64,000 nucleotides of DNA from Aeromicrobium erythreum (GCF_001509405.1 NZ_CP011502.1:1364001-1428000), one strand, 5' to 3'; shown: positions 22,874-32,101, numbered from the stretch's first letter. Notes: a model not told the origin generated them from the sequence alone. Numbers and translations: made by a program.

Positions 22874-25800
22874 TCAGGCGAACGCCGCGTCCATCAGCTC
22901 ACGCTGCTCGGCGTCGTGCCGCGACTTCGAGCCCACGGCCGTCGTCGACGACGCCGGGCGCGACACGAGCGTCAGCGCACCGGACGCCACGGCGTCGGGG
23001 TAGTGCAGTGCGGCGTCGGGCCACGGACCCTGGTTCGCGGGCTCGTCCTGCACCCAGCGGACGTTCTTCACGCCGCTGAAGCGAGCGAGCTCGGTCTTGA
23101 TCTGCTCGACCGGGCGCGGGTACAGCTGCTCGAGGCGGACGATCGCCGTCGTCGGGTCGTCGCCCTCACGCTTAGCGCGCTCGTCGAACAGGTCGTGCGC
23201 GATCCGGCCCGAGCACAGCAGCACCGTGTCGACCTTCTCGGCGTCGACGGAGTCGTCGCCGATGACCGGACGCCACTGGCCCGACGTGAACTCGTCCGGC
23301 TGCGACGCCGCGCTCTTGCGACGCAGCAGCTGCTTGGGCGTGAACACGATGAGCGGACGGTGCTGGCCCTCCAGCGTGTGCCGACGCAGCAGGTGGAAGT
23401 ACGACGCCGACGTCGACGGCTGGGCGATCGTCATCTCGTCGTTGGCGGCGAGCTGCAGGAACCGCTCGATGCGCGCCGACGAGTGGTCCGGCCCCTGGCC
23501 CTCGTAGCCGTGGGGCAGGAGCAGCACGACGCCGGACTTCTGGCCCCACTTCGTCTCACCGGAGGAGATGTACTCGTCGATGACCGGCTGGGCGCCGTTG
23601 ACGAAGTCGCCGAACTGCGCCTCCCACAGGGTGAGGGCCTCCGGACGCGCCACGGAGTAGCCGTACTCGAAGCCGAGCGCGGCGTACTCGCTCAGCAGCG
23701 AGTCGTAGATGTAGAACGTCGCCTGCTCGTCGCCGACGTGCGACAGCGGGGTCCACTCGCTGCCGTTGTTGCGGTCGATGATCGTCGCGAAGCGCGAGGA
23801 GAACGTGCCGCGCCGCGAGTCCTGGCCGGCGAGGCGCACAGGGCGACCCTCGAGCAGCAGCGACCCGAACGCGATGATCTCGCCCGTGCCCCAGTCGATC
23901 GGGCCCGTCTCGATGGACTGGGCGCGACGCTGCAGCTGGGGGAGCACCTTCGGGTGGACCGTGAAGCCGTCGGGCACGGACGTGTAGGCCGACGACACGG
24001 CCTTCATGACCTCGGGGGACACAGCCGTCTCGAGCGCGCCCTCCTGCTCGGGCTTCTCGGGGTAGTCGGGGGTGCGCGTGTAGTCGGCGTCGGAGGAGGT
24101 GGCCTCCTTGACGTCGGCGAAGTTGCGCTCGAGCTGGGACTGGTAGTCCGCGAGGGCGGCCTCGGCCTCCTCGATGGTGATGTCGCCACGACCCACGAGC
24201 GCCTCGGTGTAGAGCTTGCGCACCGACTTCTTCGCGTTGATCGTGTCGTACATCAGCGGCTGCGTGAACGACGGGTCGTCGCCCTCGTTGTGGCCGCGGC
24301 GGCGATAGCAGACCAGGTCGATCACGACGTCCTTGTTGAACGTCTTGCGGTACTCGTAGGCGAGGTCGGCGACGCGGATGCACGCCTCCGGGTCGTCGCC
24401 GTTCACGTGCAGGATCGGCGCCTGGACCATGCGGGCGACGTCGGTGCAGTAGGTCGAGGAGCGCGACGACGACGGGCTCGTCGTGAAGCCGACCTGGTTG
24501 TTGACGATCACGTGGATCGTGCCGCCCGTGCGGTAGCCGCGCAGCTGCGAGAGGTTCAGCGTCTCCGCGACGACACCCTGGCCGGCGAACGCGGCGTCGC
24601 CGTGCACGAGGACCGGCAGCACCGGGAACTCGGCACCGCGGTTGAGACGGTCCTGCTTCGCGCGGGTGATGCCCTCGAGCACCGGGTCGACGACCTCGAG
24701 GTGCGACGGGTTGGCGGCCACCGACACCTTGATCGTGTCGCCGTGCTCGGAGCGGAACTCGCCCTCGACGCCCAGGTGGTACTTGACGTCGCCGGAGCCC
24801 TGCACCGTGCGGGGGTCGATGTTGCCCTCGAACTCGCGGAACACCGTGCCGGCGCTCTTGCCGGCGATGTTGACGAGGACGTTGAGACGGCCGCGGTGGG
24901 CCATGCCGATGCAGACCTCCTCGAGGCCGTCGGCGGCAGCCTCCTCGCAGATCTCGTCGAGCAGCGGGATGGTGGTCTCCCCGCCCTCGAGGCTGAACCG
25001 CTTCTGGCCGACGAACTTCGTCTGCAGGAAGGTCTCGAACGCTTCGGCCTGGTTGAGCTTCAGCAGGATGCGCAGCTGCTCCTCGCGCGGGGGCTTCGTG
25101 TGGCCCACCTCGATGCGGTCCTGCAGCCACTGACGCTCGCCCGGGTCCTGGATGTGCATGTACTCCAGGCCGATGGAGCGGCAGTAGGAGTCGCGCAGGA
25201 CGCCGAGGATCTCGCGCAGCTTCATGAAGCGCTTGCCCGTGCCGCTCGCGAACGAGCCGGTGGCGAACTCGCGGTCGAGGTCCCACAGGGTCAGGCCGTG
25301 CGACGCGGTGTCGAGGTCGGGGTGGCTGCGCTGGCGGTACTCGAGCGGGTTCGTGTCGGCCATGAGGTGACCGCGCACGCGGAAGGCGTGGATCAGCTCG
25401 AGCACGCGCGCCTGGCGGTGCACCTCGTCGTCGTGGCTGACGGCGATGTCCTGGGCCCAGCGGATCGGCTCGTAGGGGATCCGCAGCGCCTGGAAGATCT
25501 CGTCGTAGAAGCCCTCCTCGCCGAGGAGCAGCTGGTGGATCCGACGCAGGAACTCGCCCGACTGCGCACCCTGGATGACGCGGTGGTCGTAGGTCGAGGT
25601 CAGCGTCATCATCTTGCTGACAGCGAGGTGGGCGATGGTGTGCTCGGACGCGCCCTGGAACTCCGGCGGGTACTCCATGGAGCCGACGCCGACGATGACG
25701 CCCTGACCCTTCATGAGCCGCGGGACGGAGTGGTTGGTGCCGATGCCTCCGGGGTTGGTGAGGCTGGCGGTGGTGCCCTGGAAGTCGGAGACCTCGAGCT

Positions 25801-26701
25801 TGCCGTCGCGGGCCTTCTTGACCATCGCCTCGTACGCCTGCCAGAACTGCGCGAAGTTCATGGTCTCGGCGGCCTTGATGGACGGCACGAGGAGCTGGCG
25901 CTCGCCCTTGGCGTTCTTCGTATCGATCGCGAGGCCGAAGTTGACGTGCTCAGGCTTCAGCTGGACCGGCTTGCCCTTCTCGTCGGTGTCGTAGCCGGTG
26001 TTCATCTCCGGCATGGCCGTGAGGGCCTTGACGACGGCGTAGCCGATGAGGTGGGTGAACGACACCTTGCCGCCGCGGGCGCGGGCGAGGTGGTTGTTGA
26101 TGACGATGCGGTTGTCGAAGAGCAGCTTGACCGGCACCGAGCGCACGCTCGTGGCGGTGGGGACCTCGAGGCTGGCGTCCATGTTGGCCGCGGTGCGCGC
26201 CGGCGCGCCCTTGAGCGGCACGCGCTCGACCTCGCCCGGACCCGAGGGCTCGGGCGCGGCCGACGTCGACTTCGGGTCGGTGGAGCGGCCTGCGGGACGT
26301 GCAGCCTGCGGCTTCTTCTCCGGCGCCTTGCTCTCCGCAGGCTTCGCGGCGGCGGGCTCGGCCTTCTTCGGCGCGGGTGCTGCAGCGGCAGGCTCGGGCT
26401 TCTTCTCCGGGGTCTTCGCGGGGGCGGGCTCGGGCTTCTTCTCGGCGACCGTGGCGGCTGCCGGCCCAGAGCCGTTCGCGGACGTGCCGTTCGCCGAGGT
26501 GCCGTTGCGCGCGGCCCCGTTCGAGGAGGGGGCGGTGCCGTTGTCCCGCAGGAGCGCCGCGCCGTCACCCTCCTCGAAGAACGTCACCCAGGTCGGGTCG
26601 AGGGAGGCGGGGTCCGCCTTGTACTGGTCGTACATCTCCTCGACGAGCCACTGGTTCGTCCCGAAGTCGGGGGTTGACGGGTCATGTGAGGACTCGGCCA
26701 C
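22874..26701 (-). CDS. kgd: Multifunctional 2-oxoglutarate decarboxylase/dehydrogenase E1-E2 fusion
   Basis: A 1275-residue enzyme that combines ThDP-dependent E1 and succinyltransferase E2 activities of the TCA cycle, a fusion typical of Actinomycetes. Order: N-terminal FGTNQWLVEEMYDQY segment; an Ala/Pro/Lys/Glu-rich linker of about 120 residues; an E2 acyltransferase domain with its catalytic motif (TYDHRVIQGAQSG); then E1 (GMAHRGRLNVLVN, VNGDDPEACIRVADLAYEYR). There is no lipoyl domain, as expected. I chose GTG 26701 because the 15 codons up to an alternative GTG 26746 use rare A-ending codons, but a TAGTCT -10 at 26758-26763 would suit the longer form. Confidence 0.9.
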   Translation of the reverse strand: MAESSHDPSTPDFGTNQWLVEEMYDQYKADPASLDPTWVTFFEEGDGAALLRDNGTAPSSNGAARNGTSANGTSANGSGPAAATVAEKKPEPAPAKTPEKKPEPAAAAPAPKKAEPAAAKPAESKAPEKKPQAARPAGRSTDPKSTSAAPEPSGPGEVERVPLKGAPARTAANMDASLEVPTATSVRSVPVKLLFDNRIVINNHLARARGGKVSFTHLIGYAVVKALTAMPEMNTGYDTDEKGKPVQLKPEHVNFGLAIDTKNAKGERQLLVPSIKAAETMNFAQFWQAYEAMVKKARDGKLEVSDFQGTTASLTNPGGIGTNHSVPRLMKGQGVIVGVGSMEYPPEFQGASEHTIAHLAVSKMMTLTSTYDHRVIQGAQSGEFLRRIHQLLLGEEGFYDEIFQALRIPYEPIRWAQDIAVSHDDEVHRQARVLELIHAFRVRGHLMADTNPLEYRQRSHPDLDTASHGLTLWDLDREFATGSFASGTGKRFMKLREILGVLRDSYCRSIGLEYMHIQDPGERQWLQDRIEVGHTKPPREEQLRILLKLNQAEAFETFLQTKFVGQKRFSLEGGETTIPLLDEICEEAAADGLEEVCIGMAHRGRLNVLVNIAGKSAGTVFREFEGNIDPRTVQGSGDVKYHLGVEGEFRSEHGDTIKVSVAANPSHLEVVDPVLEGITRAKQDRLNRGAEFPVLPVLVHGDAAFAGQGVVAETLNLSQLRGYRTGGTIHVIVNNQVGFTTSPSSSRSSTYCTDVARMVQAPILHVNGDDPEACIRVADLAYEYRKTFNKDVVIDLVCYRRRGHNEGDDPSFTQPLMYDTINAKKSVRKLYTEALVGRGDITIEEAEAALADYQSQLERNFADVKEATSSDADYTRTPDYPEKPEQEGALETAVSPEVMKAVSSAYTSVPDGFTVHPKVLPQLQRRAQSIETGPIDWGTGEIIAFGSLLLEGRPVRLAGQDSRRGTFSSRFATIIDRNNGSEWTPLSHVGDEQATFYIYDSLLSEYAALGFEYGYSVARPEALTLWEAQFGDFVNGAQPVIDEYISSGETKWGQKSGVVLLLPHGYEGQGPDHSSARIERFLQLAANDEMTIAQPSTSASYFHLLRRHTLEGQHRPLIVFTPKQLLRRKSAASQPDEFTSGQWRPVIGDDSVDAEKVDTVLLCSGRIAHDLFDERAKREGDDPTTAIVRLEQLYPRPVEQIKTELARFSGVKNVRWVQDEPANQGPWPDAALHYPDAVASGALTLVSRPASSTTAVGSKSRHDAEQRELMDAAFA

Positions 26702-26905
26702 GGCCTCGATCGCCTCTTCCGGTTGGTTCCCTGCGCACTTGGACACGGTGCGACTCAAGACTAGCGCGCTGGCCCGGACGCTCGACGTCCGGTTCGCCCT
26801 GCCTGGAGCCGTGTCTCCCACCGTCCCACGGGGTGATCCTCGTCGCACCGCGATCGCGTCGATCGGGGCGGCGGAACAGGGTCGGTGCGCGGGGGTGCGG
26901 CTGCC

Positions 26906-27970
26906 TCAGGCCACGCTGACGACGACGTCGGACAAGCCGTGGAACGTGGCGAGCGCCGCAGCCTCGTGGTGGAGCGAGGACCGGTGAGCGCGCGAGAGGG
27001 TGGCGCCGGTGTGCACGACGACCGTGAGCGTGCCGGCGCGCACCGAGCGGTTCCAGTGGCCCGCGAGTCGACCGTCGAGCACGAGGAGCCCCGCGCCGGA
27101 CATCGTCGCGATGTACCCCGCGCCGACCTCCGTGCGCAGGTCGGCGTCGCGCACGCAGGAGACGAGCTCGTCGAACTGGGAGAGCAGCAGCGCCGCGGGC
27201 ACGTCGGCCCGGTGGTCGTCCAGCTCGTCCTGCGGGTGCGGCGACCAGAGCCGCCGGCCCTCGAGCTCGACCTCGTGCAGCCCGGCGTCGGCGACCGCTC
27301 GACGCGCCTGGGTGAGGGTGAGGCTCGACCACCACGCGAGGTCGGCCGGGGTGAAGGGGCCGTGCCCGCGGGCGTAGGTGGCGGCGAGCCACGCCCGTTC
27401 GGCGTCGACCCCCGCCGTGCTGGGCGCGAGGTCGAGCGGTCGGTAGCGGTGCGGGCCGCCCGGGTCGCGCCGTCCGGCCACCTCGCCGCGGAGCTCGGCG
27501 GCCATGACGACGTGCGCCAGGAGGTCGCCACCGAACGGCGTCCCCGCGTCGTCCAGGCGAGCGGCGACGTCGTCGCGGGTGCACCCCGGGGCATCGCGGA
27601 CCGCGTCCACGACCACCTCGCTGGCCGCGGCCAGGGCCGACTCCTCGAGGCCCTGGCGCCGGACGTGGGGCAGCAGCTGGCCCATGACGCGGTCGCTGGT
27701 CGCGGCGACCACACGAGGGAGGTCGTCGACGTGCACGTGGTGCCAGGTGGTGCGCAGGACGTGCGTCCGGACGACCCCGCCGGCGTCGAGCTGGTCGAGG
27801 ACGTCGGCGAGCGGAGGGGTGCCGCAGCGGCGGGCGATGCTCCAGGGCGCCGTGGTGTGCTCCTGCGACTGCACCGCCCCGAGGTGGCGCACCACCGCGG
27901 TGGCGTCGGCGAGTGGAGTGCCTGCGAGACGCTGGGACCACAGCCGGTACGGCGCGAGTGACTGGTGCAC
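26906..27970 (-). CDS. Winged-helix DNA-binding protein of the AlkZ/YcaQ family
   Basis: A 354-residue protein of the HTH_42 family, tandem winged helices. The N-terminal GAVQSQEHTTAPWSIARR segment is the family's QxQ region. Characterised members are DNA glycosylases: AlkZ in azinomycin resistance, YcaQ on interstrand crosslinks. This one may have a similar repair role, but activity cannot be assigned. Start GTG 27970 has GGGAG 9 nt upstream. It stands alone in the gap between kgd and the 28041 gene. Confidence 0.8.
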   Translation of the reverse strand: MHQSLAPYRLWSQRLAGTPLADATAVVRHLGAVQSQEHTTAPWSIARRCGTPPLADVLDQLDAGGVVRTHVLRTTWHHVHVDDLPRVVAATSDRVMGQLLPHVRRQGLEESALAAASEVVVDAVRDAPGCTRDDVAARLDDAGTPFGGDLLAHVVMAAELRGEVAGRRDPGGPHRYRPLDLAPSTAGVDAERAWLAATYARGHGPFTPADLAWWSSLTLTQARRAVADAGLHEVELEGRRLWSPHPQDELDDHRADVPAALLLSQFDELVSCVRDADLRTEVGAGYIATMSGAGLLVLDGRLAGHWNRSVRAGTLTVVVHTGATLSRAHRSSLHHEAAALATFHGLSDVVVSVA

Positions 27971-28040
27971 CCGATGATGCTCCCACCCGGCACGGACAGG
28001 ACGGCTCCTCCGCGCGGGTGCCTCGCCGGCGACCGCCGTC

Positions 28041-28367
28041 TCAGGAACCGAGCGCGTCCTGCAGCGCCTGCCCGACCTTGCCCGCGGCCTTGACGTTCTT
28101 GCGGCCGTCGAGGAGGGCCTTGGGCTTGTCGTCGAAGCCTCCCGCGGTGATCTCGACCGACGCCCCGTCGTCCGTGGGCGTCACCGTCGCGACGTACTCG
28201 TGGCCCCACGAGAACGCCGTCTTGCCGCTGGTGAAGCCCACGGTGCGCGATGCGTCGTCGCGGGCGACCTCGGTGTAGGGCGGCGCGGACGCGAGCTCCG
28301 TGAGGGCGGCGAACGTCCGCTCGGCGTCGTGGGTGGTCGTGACGGTGGTGCTGCGCGGTGCGTGCAC
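28041..28367 (-). CDS. Conserved hypothetical protein
   Basis: A 108-residue soluble protein without signal or membrane segments. It alternates short beta-like stretches (RTVGFTSGKTAFSWGHEY, VTPTDDGASVEITAG) and ends in a Lys/Ala helix. The pattern loosely recalls SRPBCC-type proteins, but I cannot assign a family. Start GTG 28367 is fixed by AGGAGGGG 5 nt upstream. Its promoter region is shared with the divergent glutaminase gene. Confidence 0.65.
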   Translation of the reverse strand: MHAPRSTTVTTTHDAERTFAALTELASAPPYTEVARDDASRTVGFTSGKTAFSWGHEYVATVTPTDDGASVEITAGGFDDKPKALLDGRKNVKAAGKVGQALQDALGS

Positions 28368-28464
28368 GGGATCCCCTCCTGGTCGGTGACGGGGCCGCGC
28401 CCCGCCCGCCACCGACGCTAGGGCGAGCCACCCGTCCGACGCCAGCGACCCGCCCGCTGCGTGA

Positions 28465-28470
28465 CAGCAT
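28465..28470 (+). promoter_or_regulatory. -10-like element of glsA
   Basis: CAGCAT, 6 nt before ATG 28477. Confidence 0.35.
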
Positions 28471-28476
28471 CGACGC

Positions 28477-29748
28477 ATGCGCACCCCGATCCCGGACTAC
28501 CTCACCCAGGTGCTCGACGAGTGCGGTGGCGACGACGGCGAGGTCGCCGACTACATCGCCGAGCTCGCGCAGGCCGACCCCGACCGGCTGGCGATCGCCG
28601 TGGCCACGCTCGACGGCGTGGTGGCCACGGCCGGCGACGCCGACGTCGCGTTCTCCATCCAGTCGATCTCCAAGCCGTTCACGTACGCGCTGGCCATCGC
28701 CGACCAGGGTCTGGACGCCGTCGTCGAGAAGATCGACGTCGAGCCGTCGGGCGACGCGTTCAACGAGATCTCCCTCGAGCGTGGCTCGGGGCGTCCCCGC
28801 AACCCGATGATCAACGCGGGGGCGATCGCGGCCCACGCCCTGGTCGCAGGACCCGGCTCCGACGAACGCTTCGAGCGGGTGCGCTCCTTCTACTCCCGGC
28901 TCGCCGGGCGCGAGCTCGACGTCGACGAGGCGGTCTTCGAGTCCGAGCTGGGCACCGCCGACCGCAACATGGCGATCGCCTACATGCTGCGCACCGTCGG
29001 CATCCTCGAGGGAGCCCCGCCGGACGTCGTGCGCGGCTACACGCGCCAGTGCGCCGTGTCGGTCACCGTCCGCGACCTCGCACGCATGGCCGCGGTGCTC
29101 GCGGGGCAGGGCCGCGCGCCCGACGGGGAGCAGCTGCTCGAGCCGCAGGTGGCACGGCAGGTGCTGAGCGTCATGGCCACCTGCGGCATGTACGACGCCG
29201 CGGGCGACTGGCTCACGACGGTCGGCATCCCGGCCAAGAGCGGCGTGGCCGGCGGGCTGATCGGCGTCCTGCCGGGCCAGGTCGGCATCGCCGTCTTCTC
29301 CCCACGGCTCGACCGGCACGGCAACAGCGCGCGGGGCGTGCGCGTGTTCGAGCGGCTGTCGCGCGACATGGGCCTGCACCTCATGGAGGTCTCCGACGTG
29401 GCGCGCTCGGTGGTGCGGCGGGTCGAGCGCGGTGGCTCGCGCGTGGCGGTGCACGAGGTCGCCGGCGACCTGCGCTTCGTCGAGGCCGAGCGCGTGCTGC
29501 GCAGCCTGGAGGAGGAGCCGGAGGGCGAGGCGCCCGTCGTGCTCGACCTCGAGCGGGTGCACCGGGTCAACGACGTCGCGCGTCGGATGCTGCTGGAGGG
29601 GGTGCGCCGGCTGCACCTCGACGGGCACGACGTGCGGCTCGTCGACCCGTCCGCGGTGCTCGGCGGCGGGGACGGGCAGGGGCCCGACGCGGGCGGCGGC
29701 TACGTCCCCGAGGTGTTCGAGGACGCAGCCGCCGCCGTGGGGGAGTGA
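28477..29748 (+). CDS. glsA: Glutaminase with C-terminal STAS domain
   Basis: A 423-residue protein. Residues 1-300 form a serine-dependent beta-lactamase-like glutaminase that deamidates glutamine to glutamate. The S-x-x-K pair is in FSIQSISKPFTYALA, followed by GRPRNPMINAGAI, the E-N pair region ELGTADRNMAIAYML, and the Tyr/Lys loop SGVAGGLIGVLPG. Residues from about 325 form a STAS-like domain (EAPVVLDLERVHRVNDVARRML), with a Gly/Asp-rich tail. Glutaminase-STAS fusions are known in a minority of bacteria; the domain may sense nucleotides or mediate partner binding. Confidence 0.9.
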   Translation: MRTPIPDYLTQVLDECGGDDGEVADYIAELAQADPDRLAIAVATLDGVVATAGDADVAFSIQSISKPFTYALAIADQGLDAVVEKIDVEPSGDAFNEISLERGSGRPRNPMINAGAIAAHALVAGPGSDERFERVRSFYSRLAGRELDVDEAVFESELGTADRNMAIAYMLRTVGILEGAPPDVVRGYTRQCAVSVTVRDLARMAAVLAGQGRAPDGEQLLEPQVARQVLSVMATCGMYDAAGDWLTTVGIPAKSGVAGGLIGVLPGQVGIAVFSPRLDRHGNSARGVRVFERLSRDMGLHLMEVSDVARSVVRRVERGGSRVAVHEVAGDLRFVEAERVLRSLEEEPEGEAPVVLDLERVHRVNDVARRMLLEGVRRLHLDGHDVRLVDPSAVLGGGDGQGPDAGGGYVPEVFEDAAAAVGE

Positions 29749-29754
29749 GCCGGC

Positions 29755-30201
29755 TCAGCTCTCCAGGGTCGCGTCGAGGGTGATCTGGTCGACCGAGGCG
29801 AGCGCCTTGCTGAGCGGGCAGCCGGTCTTCGCCTCCTCCGCGGCCTGCTGGAAGGTGGCGTCGTCGACGCCCTCGACCTCGCCCCGCACGGTCAGGGCGA
29901 TGGTGTGGATCTTGAAGCCGCCGTCGGCGTCGTCCTTGCCGAGCGAGACGTCGGCCTTCGTCTCGATGGAGCGGACCGTGCCGCCGTTCTTCTCGAGGAC
30001 GGCGGTCAGCTGCATCGTGTAGCAGGCCGAGTGCGCCGCGCCCAGCAGCTCCTCGGGGTTGGTGACGCCGCCCCCGTCGTCGGAGGAACGCTTCGGGAAG
30101 GACATCTCGAAGGTGCCGAGGCCCGAGCTGGTCAGCTCGACCTGTCCGGTGCCGTCCTCGAAGCCGCCGTCCCAGGCGGTGCGAGCAGTGCGAGTAGGCA
30201 T
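29755..30201 (-). CDS. OsmC/Ohr family peroxidase
   Basis: A 148-residue protein that reduces organic hydroperoxides. The two redox cysteines are Cys60 (AHSACYTMQL) and Cys128 (AKTGCPLSKAL). The spacing and the NPEELLGAAHSAC motif place it in the OsmC branch rather than Ohr. CAGGAGACACC precedes ATG 30201. It ends 6 nt from the convergent glutaminase gene, with no room for a separate terminator. Confidence 0.9.
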   Translation of the reverse strand: MPTRTARTAWDGGFEDGTGQVELTSSGLGTFEMSFPKRSSDDGGGVTNPEELLGAAHSACYTMQLTAVLEKNGGTVRSIETKADVSLGKDDADGGFKIHTIALTVRGEVEGVDDATFQQAAEEAKTGCPLSKALASVDQITLDATLES

Positions 30202-30237
30202 GGTGTCTCCTGCCGGTGGGTGGGATGTGTACCTCCG

Positions 30238-30265
30238 ACGCTACGAGCGTGGGAAGGTCCCGCAA
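30238..30265 (-). promoter_or_regulatory. Promoter of the osmC-like gene
   Basis: On the minus strand TTGCGG (30265-30260), a 16-nt spacer and TAGCGT (30243-30238). Unlike its neighbours, this gene would have a leader of about 30 nt with a Shine-Dalgarno site. Confidence 0.45.
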
Positions 30266-30290
30266 CCTGATGCGTGCGGCGGGGCCCGGC

Positions 30291-31331
30291 TCAGTCGAGC
30301 GTGAGGTCCTTGAACCAGGAGTCGGTCACGTAGTCGGTCTCCCAGCCCATCGAGAGGTAGAGCTGGTCGGCCGAGGTGGGGGAGTCGGCGTCGACCTCCA
30401 GGCCGACGCGGTTGCGGCCACGTCGGGCGGCGTCGCTGATGACCGCGGCGAGCAGCGACTTCGCGACACCGCGTCCGCGGGCGTGCCGGTTGACGCCGAT
30501 GTACTCGACGTAGGTGCCCTCCGGGCCGCCGTGCTTGCCGGGCAGCACGGAGCACACGACGGTGCCGGCCGGCACCTGCTCGCCGTCCTCGTCCGTGACG
30601 TAGGCCAGCCACCACTGGTCCCACCGGTGCCCAGGCTCCTCGCGCATCCGCTGCACGAACTCGGGGAAGGACTCGCGGTAGTTGTTGAAGTGGTCCTCGA
30701 AGGACGTCTCGAGCATGTGGTGCACCGTCTGCAGGTCCGACGCGACGGGGAACCCGTTCTCGTGCTTCTCGACGGTGCGCACGAGCACGCCCTCGCGGGG
30801 CTCGAGGTCGGCGTCGCCGTCGCGCACGGGCCGCTCCATGTGCAGCCACGTGCGCCGCTTGGCGTAGCCGGCCTGCTCGAGCCAGCCGGCCTGGCGGGTG
30901 TCGTCGGCGAACGGGCTCTCGTCGAGGCGGGTGGCGTCGATGCCGCGGATGCGCGCCATGAGGATCGCCACCTCCTCCGCCCACGCGTAGAGCACACCGG
31001 CGATCTCGTCGACCTCGGCGACGTCGCGGTCGAAGTACCCCCACACGAGGGCGCGTCCCGCGGCGCGGTCGTGGACGGTGATCCAGGCGATGGGCACGTC
31101 GTCGTCGCCGACGGCCACGAGCTGGCGGCGCGTCCACGACGCCTGCCCCGCGACCTCGTTCTCGATGCCGGCCGGGTCGACGTGCGCCTCGCCCGTGCCC
31201 TGCAGCTCGTCGAGGTGGCGCAGGCGCACGAGGGCGTCGACGTCGCCGTAGGTGGGGACGCGCGCGGTCCAGGGGCCGGGCAGGTCGGGGACGTCGATCT
31301 CGGTCGGGGCGGTCTCGTCTGCTGGGCTCAT
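30291..31331 (-). CDS. Double-GNAT-domain N-acetyltransferase
   Basis: A 346-residue protein with two GCN5-type domains, at about 20-175 and 185-346. The C-terminal one has the acetyl-CoA motif region YIGVNRHARGRGVAKSLLAAV; the N-terminal one is more divergent. The layout recalls mycothiol synthase (MshD), but the sequence is too different to claim that. Start ATG 31331 was chosen because it is the first in-frame Met with an upstream GGGAG. A three-codon ORF (ATG ACC CGA TGA) overlaps it. Farther upstream lies only repeat element 2. Confidence 0.8.
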   Translation of the reverse strand: MSPADETAPTEIDVPDLPGPWTARVPTYGDVDALVRLRHLDELQGTGEAHVDPAGIENEVAGQASWTRRQLVAVGDDDVPIAWITVHDRAAGRALVWGYFDRDVAEVDEIAGVLYAWAEEVAILMARIRGIDATRLDESPFADDTRQAGWLEQAGYAKRRTWLHMERPVRDGDADLEPREGVLVRTVEKHENGFPVASDLQTVHHMLETSFEDHFNNYRESFPEFVQRMREEPGHRWDQWWLAYVTDEDGEQVPAGTVVCSVLPGKHGGPEGTYVEYIGVNRHARGRGVAKSLLAAVISDAARRGRNRVGLEVDADSPTSADQLYLSMGWETDYVTDSWFKDLTLD

Positions 31332-31688
31332 CGGGTCATGAGTCTCCCACCTCCGCCGTCTCGCGCGCGTCGGCCCTGGGGGAGGTGGGGGGTCTGGGGT
31401 TGCTGGCGGGGGCTGCGGGGGTCTCGTCGCGCTGGTGCGGTGCCTGCGGGGTTCTCGCCTTGCTGGTGCGTCGCCGCAGGGGGCTTGCGGTTGCTGGTGC
31501 GCTGCCTGCGGTGGTCGTGACCTTGGCGGTGCGCTGCCTCGGCTGGCGCTGGGTGTGGCCTCCGAGAGGGCCTCGACCGGCAGCGGGCCTGGGCCGGCCT
31601 CGGGTCTCGGGGTCTGGCTTGGGCCTGTGGGTGACGCACGATTCTTCGTTTCTGCGTTCTTGACCCACCGTTCTGCGTTCGCGCGTCC

Positions 31689-31742
31689 TATCGGTGGATC
31701 TGCAACCGCAGGAGCCGCTCTGCGGTTGAAGATCCACCGATA
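31689..31742. repeat. Central hairpin of element 2, GGTGGATC module
   Basis: 31689-31711 and 31720-31742 are complementary over 23 bp with one mismatch around an 8-nt loop. The stem starts TATCGGTGGATCTGCAACCG. Confidence 0.8.
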
Positions 31743-31764
31743 CCGGGCTGCCGGCGCAGACGTC

Positions 31765-31800
31765 TCTGCGTTCGCGACGGGATCCCGTGACGAACGCAGA
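31765..31800. repeat. Hairpin with GACGGGATCCCGT core, element 2
   Basis: TCTGCGTTCG at 31765-31774 pairs perfectly with CGAACGCAGA at 31791-31800 around the self-complementary ACGGGATCCCGT. Confidence 0.75.
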
Positions 31801-32101
31801 ATCCTTGGACCCCGACGCGCGAACGCAGAATCTTGGGTCAACCCCGTGCCCAACCCACAGCCCGAGACTCCAGACCAGCGCGGATGCCAGCCGCCCGGTC
31901 GAGGCCCTTTCGGAGAACACCCCCAGCGAGGGCCGAGGCGGCGCACCAGCAAGCCCAGACCCCCTGCGGCAGCGCTTCAGCAGGTCGAGACCCCCTGCGG
32001 CAGCGCACGACCAAGGTCACGACCACCGCAGGCAGTGCTCCAGCAACCACACCCCGACCCAGCCCACGCACGAAGAGGCGCGACCGCCAGGACGACCCCG
32101 C

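Larger units (their letters stand above)
31390..32065. repeat. Palindromic intergenic repeat element 2
   Basis: The 770-nt stretch 31332-32101 contains no credible gene. It shares architecture and sequence with the element at 8020-8725. A left arm (inverted; core near 31560-31592) and a right arm (direct; core 31887-31915) flank central hairpins. Degenerate 31-bp tandem units run outward on both sides (about 31390-31550 inverted, about 31940-32065 direct). Shared words include CCGCCCGGTCGAGGCCCTT, GCGCACCAGCAAGCCCAGAC and GACGGGATCCCGT. The copies differ by many substitutions, so the duplication is old. Confidence 0.75.

Noticed and set aside
22592..26677. Very long plus-strand open frame opposite kgd (about 1360 codons)
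   Set aside because: It is an antisense shadow caused by high GC3 codons of kgd. It has no ribosome site and a composition dominated by Arg, Val and Leu.
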